Below the pieces are notes generated by a model, which ran no database searches, had not been told where the DNA came from, and saw nothing but the letters and a program-made list of their open reading frames with translations. From contig CAJOHP010000011.1 of NCBI GenBank assembly GCA_905234355.1, positions 1 to 21,554 on the forward strand: a stretch of 21,554 nt of DNA. The letters run 5' to 3'. Each line of letters begins with the position of its first letter. Position 1 is the first letter of the stretch. The position numbers were made by a program, and so were the translations under genes. This stretch comes from an uncultured Prevotella sp. GTDB lineage: Bacteria; Bacteroidota; Bacteroidia; Bacteroidales; Bacteroidaceae. Positions 1 through 7,642 of the stretch are shown one piece after another.

Positions 1-38
1 CGTAGGGACTCGGACAGGCATAAAGCCCGTCCCTACAG
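1..38. repeat. REP-like hairpin repeat, copy 1
   Basis: This 38-nt sequence recurs without a mismatch at 7693-7730, and a 29-nt part recurs inverted at 7643-7671 with one mismatch. It forms a hairpin by itself: gtagggac at 2-9 pairs with gtccctac at 29-36. Similarity to the 7693 copy may go on downstream: both are followed within about 70 nt by a taagct...gtacaacaaa-tga string (87-111 here; 7747-7770 there). I read it as a short intergenic palindromic repeat of the REP/MITE kind. It may begin left of the window. Confidence 0.75.
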
Positions 39-111
39 GTGGTGGCACAGACACGTAGAAGGACCGCAGTCGGAATGCTTTTTGTTAAGCTATATGGGTA
101 CAACAAATTGA

Positions 112-194
112 AGGTGGGTTCTATTAATTCCCACGGTTTGTGTTGACATAGATGGAGTATTAACCTTTTGCCATCGAATTAATAGACCCCACCT
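112..194 (-). mobile_element. MITE-like inverted-repeat element, copy A (short form)
   Basis: The element is 83 bp with 19-nt terminal inverted repeats at 112-130 and 176-194 (one mismatch between them). The 45-nt interior matches, in reverse complement and with one mismatch, the right-hand part of the 194-bp element at 12640-12833. The remaining roughly 110 bp of that larger copy are absent, so copy A looks like an internal-deletion derivative in the opposite orientation. It has no coding capacity. I see no convincing target-site duplication, and the mobilising enzyme is not in the window. Strand is given relative to copy B. Confidence 0.75.
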
Positions 195-346
195 TATTTC
201 GTAACCACCAACGCATTGCTGCACTTTTTCTTTTCTAATCCGGCACCTACAGACGAAGACACAGCGGAAAAACAGACAGAGGTGGTGCAAGGGCGCCATC
301 GGCCCTTCACCACCTCTGTATGCAGTGTCGGTACGGGAGCAGCGGC
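195..346. other. Non-coding 3' flank of the LpxA-like gene
   Basis: Between copy A of the inverted-repeat element and the stop codon of the LpxA-like gene I see no credible gene, only the terminator listed separately. The open frames that run through this stretch are extensions of frames antisense to or overlapping the LpxA-like coding region and show no recognisable domain. Confidence 0.6.
268..319 (-). terminator. Rho-independent terminator of the efflux/LpxA-like operon
   Basis: A perfect 12-bp stem (276-287 with 308-319) continues into an inner aagggc/gccctt pairing (289-294 with 302-307). Read on the minus strand it is followed directly by a short U-run (A268-A272 on the plus strand). 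It lies about 28 nt beyond the stop codon of the LpxA-like gene at 347 and is the natural end of the four-gene minus-strand operon. The plus-strand side lacks a T-tract, so it does not look bidirectional. Confidence 0.85.
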
Positions 347-1126
347 CTACATCTTGGAGATGATGCCGCGCTGCGTACTGCGGAGAAACTTGATGATGTT
401 GCGTATCTCCTGGCTGTCGGGCACCTGCGTCTCTATCTGGTTGATGGCATCGAAGAGCGAGGTCTGTCCGTGGAACACCAGGCGGTAGGCATTGCCTATA
501 TGGTTGAGCACCTTCTCGTCGGTGCCGTAGTAGCGGCCCATGGTCTGGTTGACGCCGCCGTAGGTATTCTTCTTCGTGCAGATGATATAGGGGGGCACGT
601 CCTTGGAGAAGGTGGTGCCAGCCTGGATCATGGCCCCTTGCCCCACGCGTGTGCTGGCATTCTCGATGACCGACGAGGAGAAGATGACTCCGTCCTGTAT
701 CTCGCAGTCGCCGGCAATCTTGGTGCCGTAGCCGAAGACGCAGCGGTTGCCCACCTTGGTATCGTGGGAGATATGGGCGCCCTCCATGAGCACGTTGTCG
801 TTGCCGATGACGGTTTGGCCGCCGGTATGGGTGGCACGGTTGATGACCACGTTCTCGCGGATGATGTTGTTGTCGCCTATGATGCACTCCGACCTCTCGC
901 CACGGAAGTCGAAGTCCTGCGGCAGGGCGGCGATGACCGAGCCCTGGTGCACCTTGTTGTGTGCCCCCATGCGGGTGCCGTTGCAGATGCTCACGAAGGG
1001 GAAGATGACACAGTCGTCGCCGATGACCACATCGTCCTCGATATAGACGAAGGGGAATATCTTACAGTTGTTGCCGATTTTAGCCTTTGGACTTATCTCG
1101 GCTCTTGGACTAATTTCACTTGCCAT
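347..1126 (-). CDS. lpxA: Divergent LpxA-like acyl-ACP--UDP-GlcNAc O-acyltransferase
   Basis: The 259-residue protein has hexapeptide left-handed beta-helix repeats through about residue 180 and an alpha-helical C-terminal domain, the LpxA layout. LpxA adds an acyl chain from acyl-ACP to O3 of UDP-GlcNAc in the first step of lipid A synthesis. The motif GAHISHD places His118 and His121 at E. coli His122 and catalytic His125, and DVPPY (176-180) is conserved. By ungapped alignment from memory, E. coli His144, His160 and Arg204 are Asp140, Asn156 and Tyr199 here. The protein may therefore be an LpxA paralogue with altered substrate or activity rather than the housekeeping enzyme; in Bacteroidetes the canonical lpxA usually sits with lpxD and lpxC/fabZ. 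It is the last gene of the efflux operon, 53 nt after the outer-membrane factor gene, and is followed by a strong terminator. The ATG at 1126 is the only sensible start. Membership of the LpxA fold family is certain; the exact reaction is not. Confidence 0.85.
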   Translation of the reverse strand: MASEISPRAEISPKAKIGNNCKIFPFVYIEDDVVIGDDCVIFPFVSICNGTRMGAHNKVHQGSVIAALPQDFDFRGERSECIIGDNNIIRENVVINRATHTGGQTVIGNDNVLMEGAHISHDTKVGNRCVFGYGTKIAGDCEIQDGVIFSSSVIENASTRVGQGAMIQAGTTFSKDVPPYIICTKKNTYGGVNQTMGRYYGTDEKVLNHIGNAYRLVFHGQTSLFDAINQIETQVPDSQEIRNIIKFLRSTQRGIISKM

Positions 1127-1179
1127 AATCGTTACATGTTAAAATCATTGTGTTTGCCCTTAGACCTTGGGGCTCAGTC

Positions 1180-2565
1180 TCACTTAGAGCCGCCGCCGAG
1201 TGCCTGATAGAGGTTGACCACGGCCTGCATCTTCGAGAAGTCGTCTGTGACTTTGGAGATACGTGCGTTGAGCAGACTGGACTGTGCCGAGATGACCTCC
1301 AGATAGCTGCTGCCCTTCGATGAGTAGAGCTGCTTGGTGTCGGTCACGTTCTGTGTGAGCACGTCGACCTGCTTCTGGTCGAGCTTTGCCCTCTCGTCGC
1401 TTGTGTTGTAGGCGAGCAGCGCGTTGCTCACCTCGTTGCCTGCTTTCAGTATGGCCTGCTGCCATGTGTTGAAGGCCTGCTCCTGCTGCAGCTTGGCCAC
1501 CTTCAGTCCAGCCACTATCTGTCCGTGCTGGAAGATGGGCTGTGTGAGTGAGCCCACGGCCGAGAGGAGCCACTTGCCGGGATTGACGACGGCGCCGAGG
1601 TTGTTGGTGAACATGGCTGTGCCTGTGACTGTGAGGTTGGGGTAGAAGCGGGAGCGTGCCGTCTCCACGTCGTAGAAGCACTGAGCGAGTTGCATCTCGG
1701 CAGCGTGCACGTCGGCACGGTTGCTGAGCAGCTGTATGCCCACGCCTGTGGCAAACTGTGAGGGTAGCGACTGGTTGTAGAACTTGCCGCGTGCTATCTG
1801 GTGCCCGGCCTCGTTGAGCAGCAGCGACATGGAGTTCTCCATCTCGCGTATCTGCCGACGCAGGTCGAGGGCTTGTGCCTGCACCTGATAGTAGCTGGCC
1901 TCGGCGCTCTGCACGCTGGTAGAGCGGGCGCGTCCGAGCTCCATCTGCAGCTTCATCATGTCCCACGTCTCCTTGACGAGGCTCTCCATGTCGGTGACGA
2001 TGGCGAGCTGCTCGTCGAGCATCATCAGCGTGTAGTAGAGGTTGGCCACGCCGCAGATGATGTTGGTCTGCACGGCCACCTGATAGTCCTTGGTGGCGAG
2101 CAGTTTCATCTGAGCCGAGCGCTTGGTGGAGAGCAGGTTGCCAAAGAGGTCGATATTCCACGATGCCGAGATGGGGAGCTGATAGGTCTTCGACGTCGAT
2201 GCACCGTCGGTCTGCACGCGACTGATGGTGCCCTGCGGGGCGATGGCGATGCCTGGCAGGAAGGCGAGCTTCGAGACGGTGAGTGCCGTCTCGACCATCT
2301 TCACGTTCATGGCGGCATTCTGCAGGTCGGTGTTCTGTACGAGGGCCTTCTCGATGAGCACCTGCAGCTGCGGGTCGGTGAAGACCTGACGCCAGGGCAG
2401 GTTGCCGAAGTTCTCGTCGGTGCTTACGCGCAGCGTGTCGGTGTCGACCACGATGTCGCGTATCAGACCACTCGTCTGCACCTCCGACGGACGCTCGTAC
2501 TTATTGTAAAGACCGCAACTGGACAGCAGAAATACTGCGGAAGAAAATATCAATATTTTTTTCAT
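1180..2565 (-). CDS. TolC/NodT-family outer-membrane efflux lipoprotein
   Basis: The 461-residue protein starts with a lipoprotein signal peptide and lipobox LLSSC (lipidation at Cys17). It then has the duplicated coiled-coil and beta-strand pattern of RND outer-membrane factors of the OprM/NodT type. Typical elements are 'SWNIDLFG' (about residue 136 onward), 'RADVHAAEMQLAQ' (about 283) and the second half 'FYPNLTVTGTAMF' (about 307). Such proteins form trimers that span the outer membrane and the periplasm and dock onto the pump and adaptor. The length is normal for the family. It starts 15 nt after the pump gene stop, so the two are co-transcribed and probably translationally linked. The substrate cannot be told from sequence. 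Gene order adaptor-pump-outer membrane is the classical one for HAE1-type RND systems. Confidence 0.93.
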   Translation of the reverse strand: MKKILIFSSAVFLLSSCGLYNKYERPSEVQTSGLIRDIVVDTDTLRVSTDENFGNLPWRQVFTDPQLQVLIEKALVQNTDLQNAAMNVKMVETALTVSKLAFLPGIAIAPQGTISRVQTDGASTSKTYQLPISASWNIDLFGNLLSTKRSAQMKLLATKDYQVAVQTNIICGVANLYYTLMMLDEQLAIVTDMESLVKETWDMMKLQMELGRARSTSVQSAEASYYQVQAQALDLRRQIREMENSMSLLLNEAGHQIARGKFYNQSLPSQFATGVGIQLLSNRADVHAAEMQLAQCFYDVETARSRFYPNLTVTGTAMFTNNLGAVVNPGKWLLSAVGSLTQPIFQHGQIVAGLKVAKLQQEQAFNTWQQAILKAGNEVSNALLAYNTSDERAKLDQKQVDVLTQNVTDTKQLYSSKGSSYLEVISAQSSLLNARISKVTDDFSKMQAVVNLYQALGGGSK

Positions 2566-2580
2566 ATTCTACTTCTATGG

Positions 2581-5500
2581 TCATTTCTCGAGTTTATATT
2601 CCACGGGTCTCTTCGCATACTGCTTCAGTTCAGCTGTCACGTCGGGTGCCTCGTCGTCTCCTTCGAACTTCATGGGGCTGATGCGCTCCTGCAGTGACTG
2701 GAAGAGTGTGAACAGCGTAGGCACGACGAGCACCTGGCAGAGCGTGCCTATGAGCATGCCGCCCACGGCAGCAGCGCCCAGGGTCTGGTTGCCGTTCTTG
2801 CCCACGCCCGATGCGAACATCATGGGCAGCAGACCGATGATCATGGCGAGCGACGTCATGAGGATAGGACGCAGACGTGCAGCCGCGCCGAGCACAGCCG
2901 ACCATGAGATGGCCATGCCCGTCTGTCGGCGCTCGAGTGCGAACTGCACGATGAGGATGGCGTTCTTGGCGAGCAGTCCGATAAGCATGATGAGCGATAT
3001 CTGCATGTAGATGTCGTTGGAGTGGCCGAAGAGCTGTGTGAAGAGGAAGGCGCCGGCCAGTCCGAAGGGCACGGAGAGCACCACGGCCAGCGGGAGTATG
3101 TAGGACTCATACTGTGCCGAGAGGATGAGGTAGATGAACACGAAGCAGAGCAGGAAGATGACGGCCGTGGAGTTGCTGGCCTTGGCCTCCTGTCGGGTGA
3201 GTCCCTGGTAGTCGTAGGTGTAGCCCGTGGGCAGCATGTCGGCTGCCACCTGCTCCACGGCCTTGATGGCCTCACCGGTGGAGTAGCCGTCGGCCACGGT
3301 AGCGGTGACGGTGATGGAGGTGAACATGTTGAATCGCGAGATGTTGGTAGGTCCGTAGACGCGCTCTATGCGGCAGTACTCCTCTACGGGAGCCATGCCT
3401 TGCGGGGTGCGCACATAGACGTTCTTGAGCGACTCCTTGGTCATGCGCGTCTCGGGCGAGCCCTGTATCATCACACGGTAGAGCTTGCCGTAGGCGTTGA
3501 AGTTGGAGGCATACATGCCGCCGTAGTAGCCCTGCAGGGTGGTGAGCACGGTAGAGGGCGAGATGCCCGTCTGCTTGCACTTGGCCACGTCGACGTGTAT
3601 CATGTACTGCGGGTAGTTGGGGTTGTACGACGTCATGGCCATCTGTATCTCCGGTCGCTTGTTGAGCTCAGCCAGATAGTCCTTGGTGATGTCGAAGAAC
3701 TTCGAGAGCGAGCCGCCAGTGCGATCCTGCATGACGAGCGACACGCCGCTGTTGGCCGAGAATCCCGGCACCATAGGCGGTGCGAAAGCCAGTATAGAGG
3801 CGTCCTTGATGTGGGCCGTCTTCAGGTAGATCTGTGCCAGCACACCGTTGCTCTCGTAGGGGTTGAGGAAGAAGCGGTAGATGCCGTCGCCCTGCCACAG
3901 TCCGGAGAGCTTCCACCAGAATCCTTTCTGTCGCTCGCTGAAGGGCTTGAGCTTGATGATGAAGGTGGCCTGGTCGGAGCCGGCACCGGCTATGAAGTTG
4001 TAGCCCTGTATCTGCTCACGGCTCAGGATGGCTGGGTCGGCCGCGAGGATGGAGTCCACCTGGCTGATGACCTGCTTGGTGCGCTCCACCGACGTGGCTG
4101 GAGGCATGGAGATGGTGCAGAACACGGTGCCGGTGTCCTCGTCGGGCACCAGTCCGGTCTTGGTGGTGAACATGGTGGCGACGAGGGCCACGATGCCTAT
4201 GACGACCACCGCCATGATGGCCGCGGGCTTGCGCACCAGCTTCTCGATGATGCCCTTGTATCGGCCCTGCACCTTGCCGTAGGCCACGTTGAATGCGGCA
4301 TGGAACCGGTCCACGCGCGACATCTTCACCTCGTGGCCGTCCTTGTCGTGCGGCTTGAGGAAGAGGGCACACAGGGCGGGCGAGAGCGTCAGGGCGTTCA
4401 GTGCGGAGATGAAGATAGAGACGGCCATCGTCACACCGAACTCACGGTAGAACGTGCCGGTCATGCCGCCGATGAACGACACGGGGATGAACACCGATGC
4501 CATGACCAGCGTGATGGAGATGATGGCACCCGATATCTCGTTCATGGCGTCGATAGATGCGGTGAGCGACGACTTGTAGCCCTGGTCGAGCTTGGCGTGG
4601 ACAGCCTCTACCACCACGATGGCGTCGTCGACCACGATGGCGATGGCCAGCAGCAGTGCCGACAGTGTGAGCAGGTTGATGGAGAATCCGAACACCTCGA
4701 GGAAGAAGAACGTACCGACGAGCGACACCGGCACGGCGATGAGCGGGATGAGCGTGGAGCGCCAGTCCTGCAGGAAGAAGTAGATGACGATGAACACCAG
4801 CAGCAGGGTGAACACCAGAGTGAAGACCACCTCCTCGATAGAGGCATAGAGGAACTCGGTCACGTCGTAGTTGATCTTGTAGAACATGCCCGGCGGAAAC
4901 AGCTTGGCCTGCTCCTCGAGCTCGGCCTTCACCTGCTTGGCTATGTCGTTGGCGTTGGAGCCGGCAATCTGCTGCACCATGCCCATGACCGACGGGATGT
5001 TGTTGTTCTTCATCGACACCGAGTACTGCTGTCCGCCCAGCTCTATGCGTGCCACGTCTTTCAGCTTCAGCGTGGAGCCGTCGGCACGGCTCTGCACGAT
5101 GATGTTGCCAAACTCCTCGGGCGTCTTCAGTCGTCCGGTATAGCGCATGGAGTACTCGTAGGCCACGTCCGACTCCTGTCCGAAGGCGCCGGGTGCGGCC
5201 TCGATGTTCTGCTCGGCCAGCAGTCCGCTGATGTCGGAAGGCATCAGGCCGTACTGCTTCATCACGTCGGGCTTCAGCCAGATGCGCATGGCGTAGGTCT
5301 TCAGGCCGGGGCTCTGCACGTCGCCCACGCCCTGTATGCGCTTGATGGCCGGCACCACGTTGATGTTGTTGTAGTTGGTGAGGAACTCGTCGTCGTAGCG
5401 TCCGTCCGACGTCAGGGTGAACATGATGACCTGCGACGTCTGGCGCTTCATCACGGTCACGCCGATGCGCGTCACCTCGGCGGGCAGCAGTGCCTGTGCC

Positions 5501-5838
5501 TGCGAGACGCGGTTCTGCACGTTGACGGCACACATGTCGGGGTTGAGACCCTGACGGAACAGGATGCTGATCTGTGCCGAGCCGGCCGAAGCCGTCGAGG
5601 TCATGTAGTCCATGCCCTCCACACCGTTGATGCTCTCCTCGAGCGGTGCCAGCACGGAGTTCTTCACCGTCTCGGCATCGGCACCGGGATAGCTGGTGTA
5701 GACCACCACCGTGGGCGGTGCAATGTCTGGGTACTGCTCTATAGGCAGCGACACCAGGCCTATGAAGCCCAGCAGCACGATGGCGATGGAGATCACCGTC
5801 GACAGTACTGGACGCTTGATAAATGTTGTGAAAGTCAT
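2581..5838 (-). CDS. RND efflux pump, HAE1 (AcrB/MexB-like) inner-membrane transporter
   Basis: The 1085-residue protein is a full-length hydrophobe/amphiphile efflux RND transporter. It begins 'MTFTTFIKRPVLSTVIS' with the first membrane helix at about 10-30. The porter region contains 'EQYPDIAPPTV', and 12 membrane segments are expected in two halves. The proton-relay residues are present: Asp404-Asp405 in 'IVVDDAIVV' (E. coli AcrB Asp407/408) and Lys958 in 'GLLAKNAILIVQF' (AcrB Lys940). A working proton-driven exporter is therefore expected. It is about 36 residues longer than E. coli AcrB, partly from a charged C-terminal tail rich in Glu, Asp and Lys. It lies 49 nt after the adaptor gene and 15 nt before the outer-membrane factor gene. 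No TetR, MarR or two-component regulator gene is adjacent. Drugs, bile salts or other amphiphiles are possible substrates, by family only. Confidence 0.96.
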   Translation of the reverse strand: MTFTTFIKRPVLSTVISIAIVLLGFIGLVSLPIEQYPDIAPPTVVVYTSYPGADAETVKNSVLAPLEESINGVEGMDYMTSTASAGSAQISILFRQGLNPDMCAVNVQNRVSQAQALLPAEVTRIGVTVMKRQTSQVIMFTLTSDGRYDDEFLTNYNNINVVPAIKRIQGVGDVQSPGLKTYAMRIWLKPDVMKQYGLMPSDISGLLAEQNIEAAPGAFGQESDVAYEYSMRYTGRLKTPEEFGNIIVQSRADGSTLKLKDVARIELGGQQYSVSMKNNNIPSVMGMVQQIAGSNANDIAKQVKAELEEQAKLFPPGMFYKINYDVTEFLYASIEEVVFTLVFTLLLVFIVIYFFLQDWRSTLIPLIAVPVSLVGTFFFLEVFGFSINLLTLSALLLAIAIVVDDAIVVVEAVHAKLDQGYKSSLTASIDAMNEISGAIISITLVMASVFIPVSFIGGMTGTFYREFGVTMAVSIFISALNALTLSPALCALFLKPHDKDGHEVKMSRVDRFHAAFNVAYGKVQGRYKGIIEKLVRKPAAIMAVVVIGIVALVATMFTTKTGLVPDEDTGTVFCTISMPPATSVERTKQVISQVDSILAADPAILSREQIQGYNFIAGAGSDQATFIIKLKPFSERQKGFWWKLSGLWQGDGIYRFFLNPYESNGVLAQIYLKTAHIKDASILAFAPPMVPGFSANSGVSLVMQDRTGGSLSKFFDITKDYLAELNKRPEIQMAMTSYNPNYPQYMIHVDVAKCKQTGISPSTVLTTLQGYYGGMYASNFNAYGKLYRVMIQGSPETRMTKESLKNVYVRTPQGMAPVEEYCRIERVYGPTNISRFNMFTSITVTATVADGYSTGEAIKAVEQVAADMLPTGYTYDYQGLTRQEAKASNSTAVIFLLCFVFIYLILSAQYESYILPLAVVLSVPFGLAGAFLFTQLFGHSNDIYMQISLIMLIGLLAKNAILIVQFALERRQTGMAISWSAVLGAAARLRPILMTSLAMIIGLLPMMFASGVGKNGNQTLGAAAVGGMLIGTLCQVLVVPTLFTLFQSLQERISPMKFEGDDEAPDVTAELKQYAKRPVEYKLEK

Positions 5839-5887
5839 ATTGTTTTATTTTGGAATAAAGGAGTATGGGAGTAGCAAAGTGAGCACA

Positions 5888-7060
5888 CTACTTCTTCTGC
5901 ATTGCCCCCACGATGTCGCCTGCTGTCATGGCCTTGGCCTGCTCGTCTATCTTCTGCTGATAGCGCTCGGGGGTGATGGGCACAATCTCCATGCCGTCGC
6001 TGAGCTTGGTCACGCCGTTGGTCACATACTTGTCGCCCACCTTCAGTCCGCTGGTGACCACGTAGCTGACGCCGTCGTCCTGCGGGTCGACGGTGATCTC
6101 GGTGTACTTCACCTTGTTGTCCTTGTCCAGCAGGTAGACGAACTTCTTGTTCTGCACCTCCATGACGCACGTCTGTGGTATGACGATGGCACTGCTCTGG
6201 TCGTGGGGTATGACGATGCTGCCCGAGCCGCCGCTCTTGAGCAGACGGTCGGGGTTGGGGAAGACGGCAATCATCTGCACGGCACCTGTGGCGGCATCGA
6301 TCACGCCGCTCATCTTCGTCACGTGGCCCTCATGGCCATAGATGGTGCCGTCGGCCAGCTGCAGCTTCACGCTGGGCAGGGCCGAGAGTCCGTCGCCCTG
6401 CTTCGACATGCTCAGGGCGTCCTTCTCGTTGACGGAGAAGTAGACCTCCATCTGCGAGATGTTGCTCACGGTGGTCAGCACGCTGGCAGCGCTCACGAGT
6501 GCACCCACCTTCAGGGGCAGTGTGCCCACCACGCCGCTGGCCGGGCTCTTCACGTAGCAGAAGCTCAGCATCTCCTTGGCCGAGGCCAGTCCGGCCTGGG
6601 CCTGGGCCAGTGCGGCCTTGGCGCTCTCATAGCTGTTCTGTGCGGTCTGCAGCTCGTAGTCGCCGATGACCTTGTTGTCATACAGCTTCTGCGAGTTCTC
6701 GTAGGTCAGCTTGGCCGTGTTCACCTGCGTCTGCGCTGTGTTCACCGCAGCCTGCGACTGGCGCACCTGGGCCTGGTAGGTGGCATTGTCGATGACGAAG
6801 AGCACCTGTCCGGCCGACACCGTCTGGCCTTCCTTCACGTTGATACTGGTGATGAAACCCTGTACCTTCGGGCTAATCTGCACGTCCTGCACACCCTTGA
6901 TAGAGGCAGGGTAGGTCGTCTGCATGGCGGCGCTCGTGGTACCCACCGTCATCACGGGGTACTCGTTGTCGCCAAAATTGGGACGTCCGCCACCACTCTT
7001 GCCACACGAGGCAAGCAATAGGGCAGAAACCGCAAGAATCAAAATCTTGTTCTTTCTCAT
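5888..7060 (-). CDS. RND periplasmic adaptor lipoprotein (AcrA/MexA-like)
   Basis: The 390-residue protein has a lipoprotein signal peptide with lipobox LLASC (Cys19), followed by a Gly-rich linker. The first lipoyl half-motif is at about 58-92 ('QGFITSINVKEGQTVSAGQ'), an alpha-helical hairpin of Ala/Gln-rich heptads spans about 94-165, and the second lipoyl half follows at about 168-200 ('KSPASGVVGTLPLKVGALV'). A beta-barrel and membrane-proximal domain complete it. This is the membrane-fusion protein that joins the RND pump to the outer-membrane factor. It is the first gene of the minus-strand operon. The ATG at 7060 is supported by the signal peptide. A TAATTTTGC -7 element lies about 100 nt upstream, so the mRNA leader is about 95 nt. 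Confidence 0.95.
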   Translation of the reverse strand: MRKNKILILAVSALLLASCGKSGGGRPNFGDNEYPVMTVGTTSAAMQTTYPASIKGVQDVQISPKVQGFITSINVKEGQTVSAGQVLFVIDNATYQAQVRQSQAAVNTAQTQVNTAKLTYENSQKLYDNKVIGDYELQTAQNSYESAKAALAQAQAGLASAKEMLSFCYVKSPASGVVGTLPLKVGALVSAASVLTTVSNISQMEVYFSVNEKDALSMSKQGDGLSALPSVKLQLADGTIYGHEGHVTKMSGVIDAATGAVQMIAVFPNPDRLLKSGGSGSIVIPHDQSSAIVIPQTCVMEVQNKKFVYLLDKDNKVKYTEITVDPQDDGVSYVVTSGLKVGDKYVTNGVTKLSDGMEIVPITPERYQQKIDEQAKAMTAGDIVGAMQKK

Positions 7061-7160
7061 ACTTATTTTATTTATAACATGTTATTAATTTGATTTCGTC
7101 ACTGCTGCATTTGGGACAGCACTTCCTGAAAACTATTTACCGTGCGTTCGGTTTTGCGGT

Positions 7161-7169
7161 GCAAAATTA
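7161..7169 (-). promoter_or_regulatory. Efflux operon promoter, -7 element
   Basis: TAATTTTGC on the minus strand matches the Bacteroidetes -7 consensus TAnnTTTG. It puts the transcription start near 7155 and gives a leader of about 95 nt before the adaptor ATG at 7060. I see no good TTTG at the usual -33 spacing; upstream is a T-run and a TTGCG about 24 nt away. The neighbouring sequence is AT-rich. Confidence 0.6.
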
Positions 7170-7288
7170 CAAAAAAAGATGCAGAATGTGTCGCAACTAT
7201 ACATTTTTTTTAACTTAATTAATATCTTTACATACGCGTAGCGAGATGACAGGCAGGTTGCTGTGCTGTGCCCGTAGTCCTGCTGGTG

Positions 7289-7321
7289 TAATAAAGGCTG
7301 CTTTGAGGTGCAAAGCAGCCT
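7289..7321 (-). terminator. Terminator-like hairpin upstream of the efflux promoter
   Basis: A perfect 11-bp stem (7295-7305 with 7311-7321, arm aggctgctttg) encloses a 5-nt loop. Read on the minus strand it is followed by TTTATTA. It lies between the CCA transferase gene and the efflux promoter, so it could stop read-through from upstream. It is about 480 nt from the CCA stop codon, which is far for that gene's main terminator. Confidence 0.6.
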
Positions 7322-7389
7322 GACGCGCGGTACATTTTGCCCGTCCCTATCGCCACCCAGAAAAGCCGGAAACAACAAATAGGATAAGC

Positions 7390-7606
7390 TGTTTTGCAAG
7401 TCACTGAATATGAAAATGTTACGGGTTCTGGTTTGCTTTGCTTTCGGTTTACCCCCTAAACGACCCCGATCTACCCCCTAAACGAGGGTCGGCTAGGGGG
7501 TAGCGGAGGGTCGGCTAGGGGGTAGAGCGGGGTCGTTTAGGGGGTAAACCGAGAGTAAAGGATGCTAAAACATGCAACATTCTTATTTTCAGCGATTTGC
7601 AAAACG
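7390..7606. repeat. Long palindrome with 22-bp phased G5/C5-tract array
   Basis: The core arms 7436-7479 and 7517-7560 are 44 nt each with three mismatches. Weaker complementarity runs on outward to about 7391 and 7605, so most of 217 nt can fold back. Inside, the 8-mer taccccct or its complement agggggta occurs five times, starting at 7450, 7472, 7495, 7517 and 7539: steps of 22, 23, 22 and 22 bp. The first two copies point one way and the last three the other. A 20-nt direct repeat at 7484-7503 and 7506-7525 makes up the loop side. No open reading frame is involved. I do not recognise the family. Confidence 0.85.
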
Positions 7607-7642
7607 GTATTTTTGCCTACGGAACCCAGCACCTGTGCATTC

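Noticed and set aside
131..175. An outward promoter inside the MITE-like element (TTTG, 20 nt, then TAACCTTTTG).
   Set aside because: The -7 box has two extra bases compared with TAnnTTTG, and in copy A it would point at a convergent operon. It is kept only as a chance resemblance.
347..352. A possible truncated C-terminus of the LpxA-like protein.
   Set aside because: At 259 residues, with the helical C-terminal domain present to 'RSTQRGIISKM', the length matches full LpxA proteins.
3022..5874. A plus-strand open frame of 950 codons opposite the RND pump gene.
   Set aside because: It is antisense to a fully conserved pump gene. Its product is dominated by His, Gly, Val, Glu and Asp runs, as expected from the reverse frame of GC-rich coding DNA, and has no domain.
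7133..7399. An 88-codon minus-strand open frame in the repeat-rich intergenic region.
   Set aside because: It spans the terminator-like hairpin and the efflux -7 element, has no family resemblance and no promoter or ribosome site of its own.
7441..7555. A CRISPR array, suggested by regular 22-bp steps.
   Set aside because: The repeats are 8-20 nt with only a few nucleotides between them, they switch direction in the middle, and no spacers or cas genes are present.
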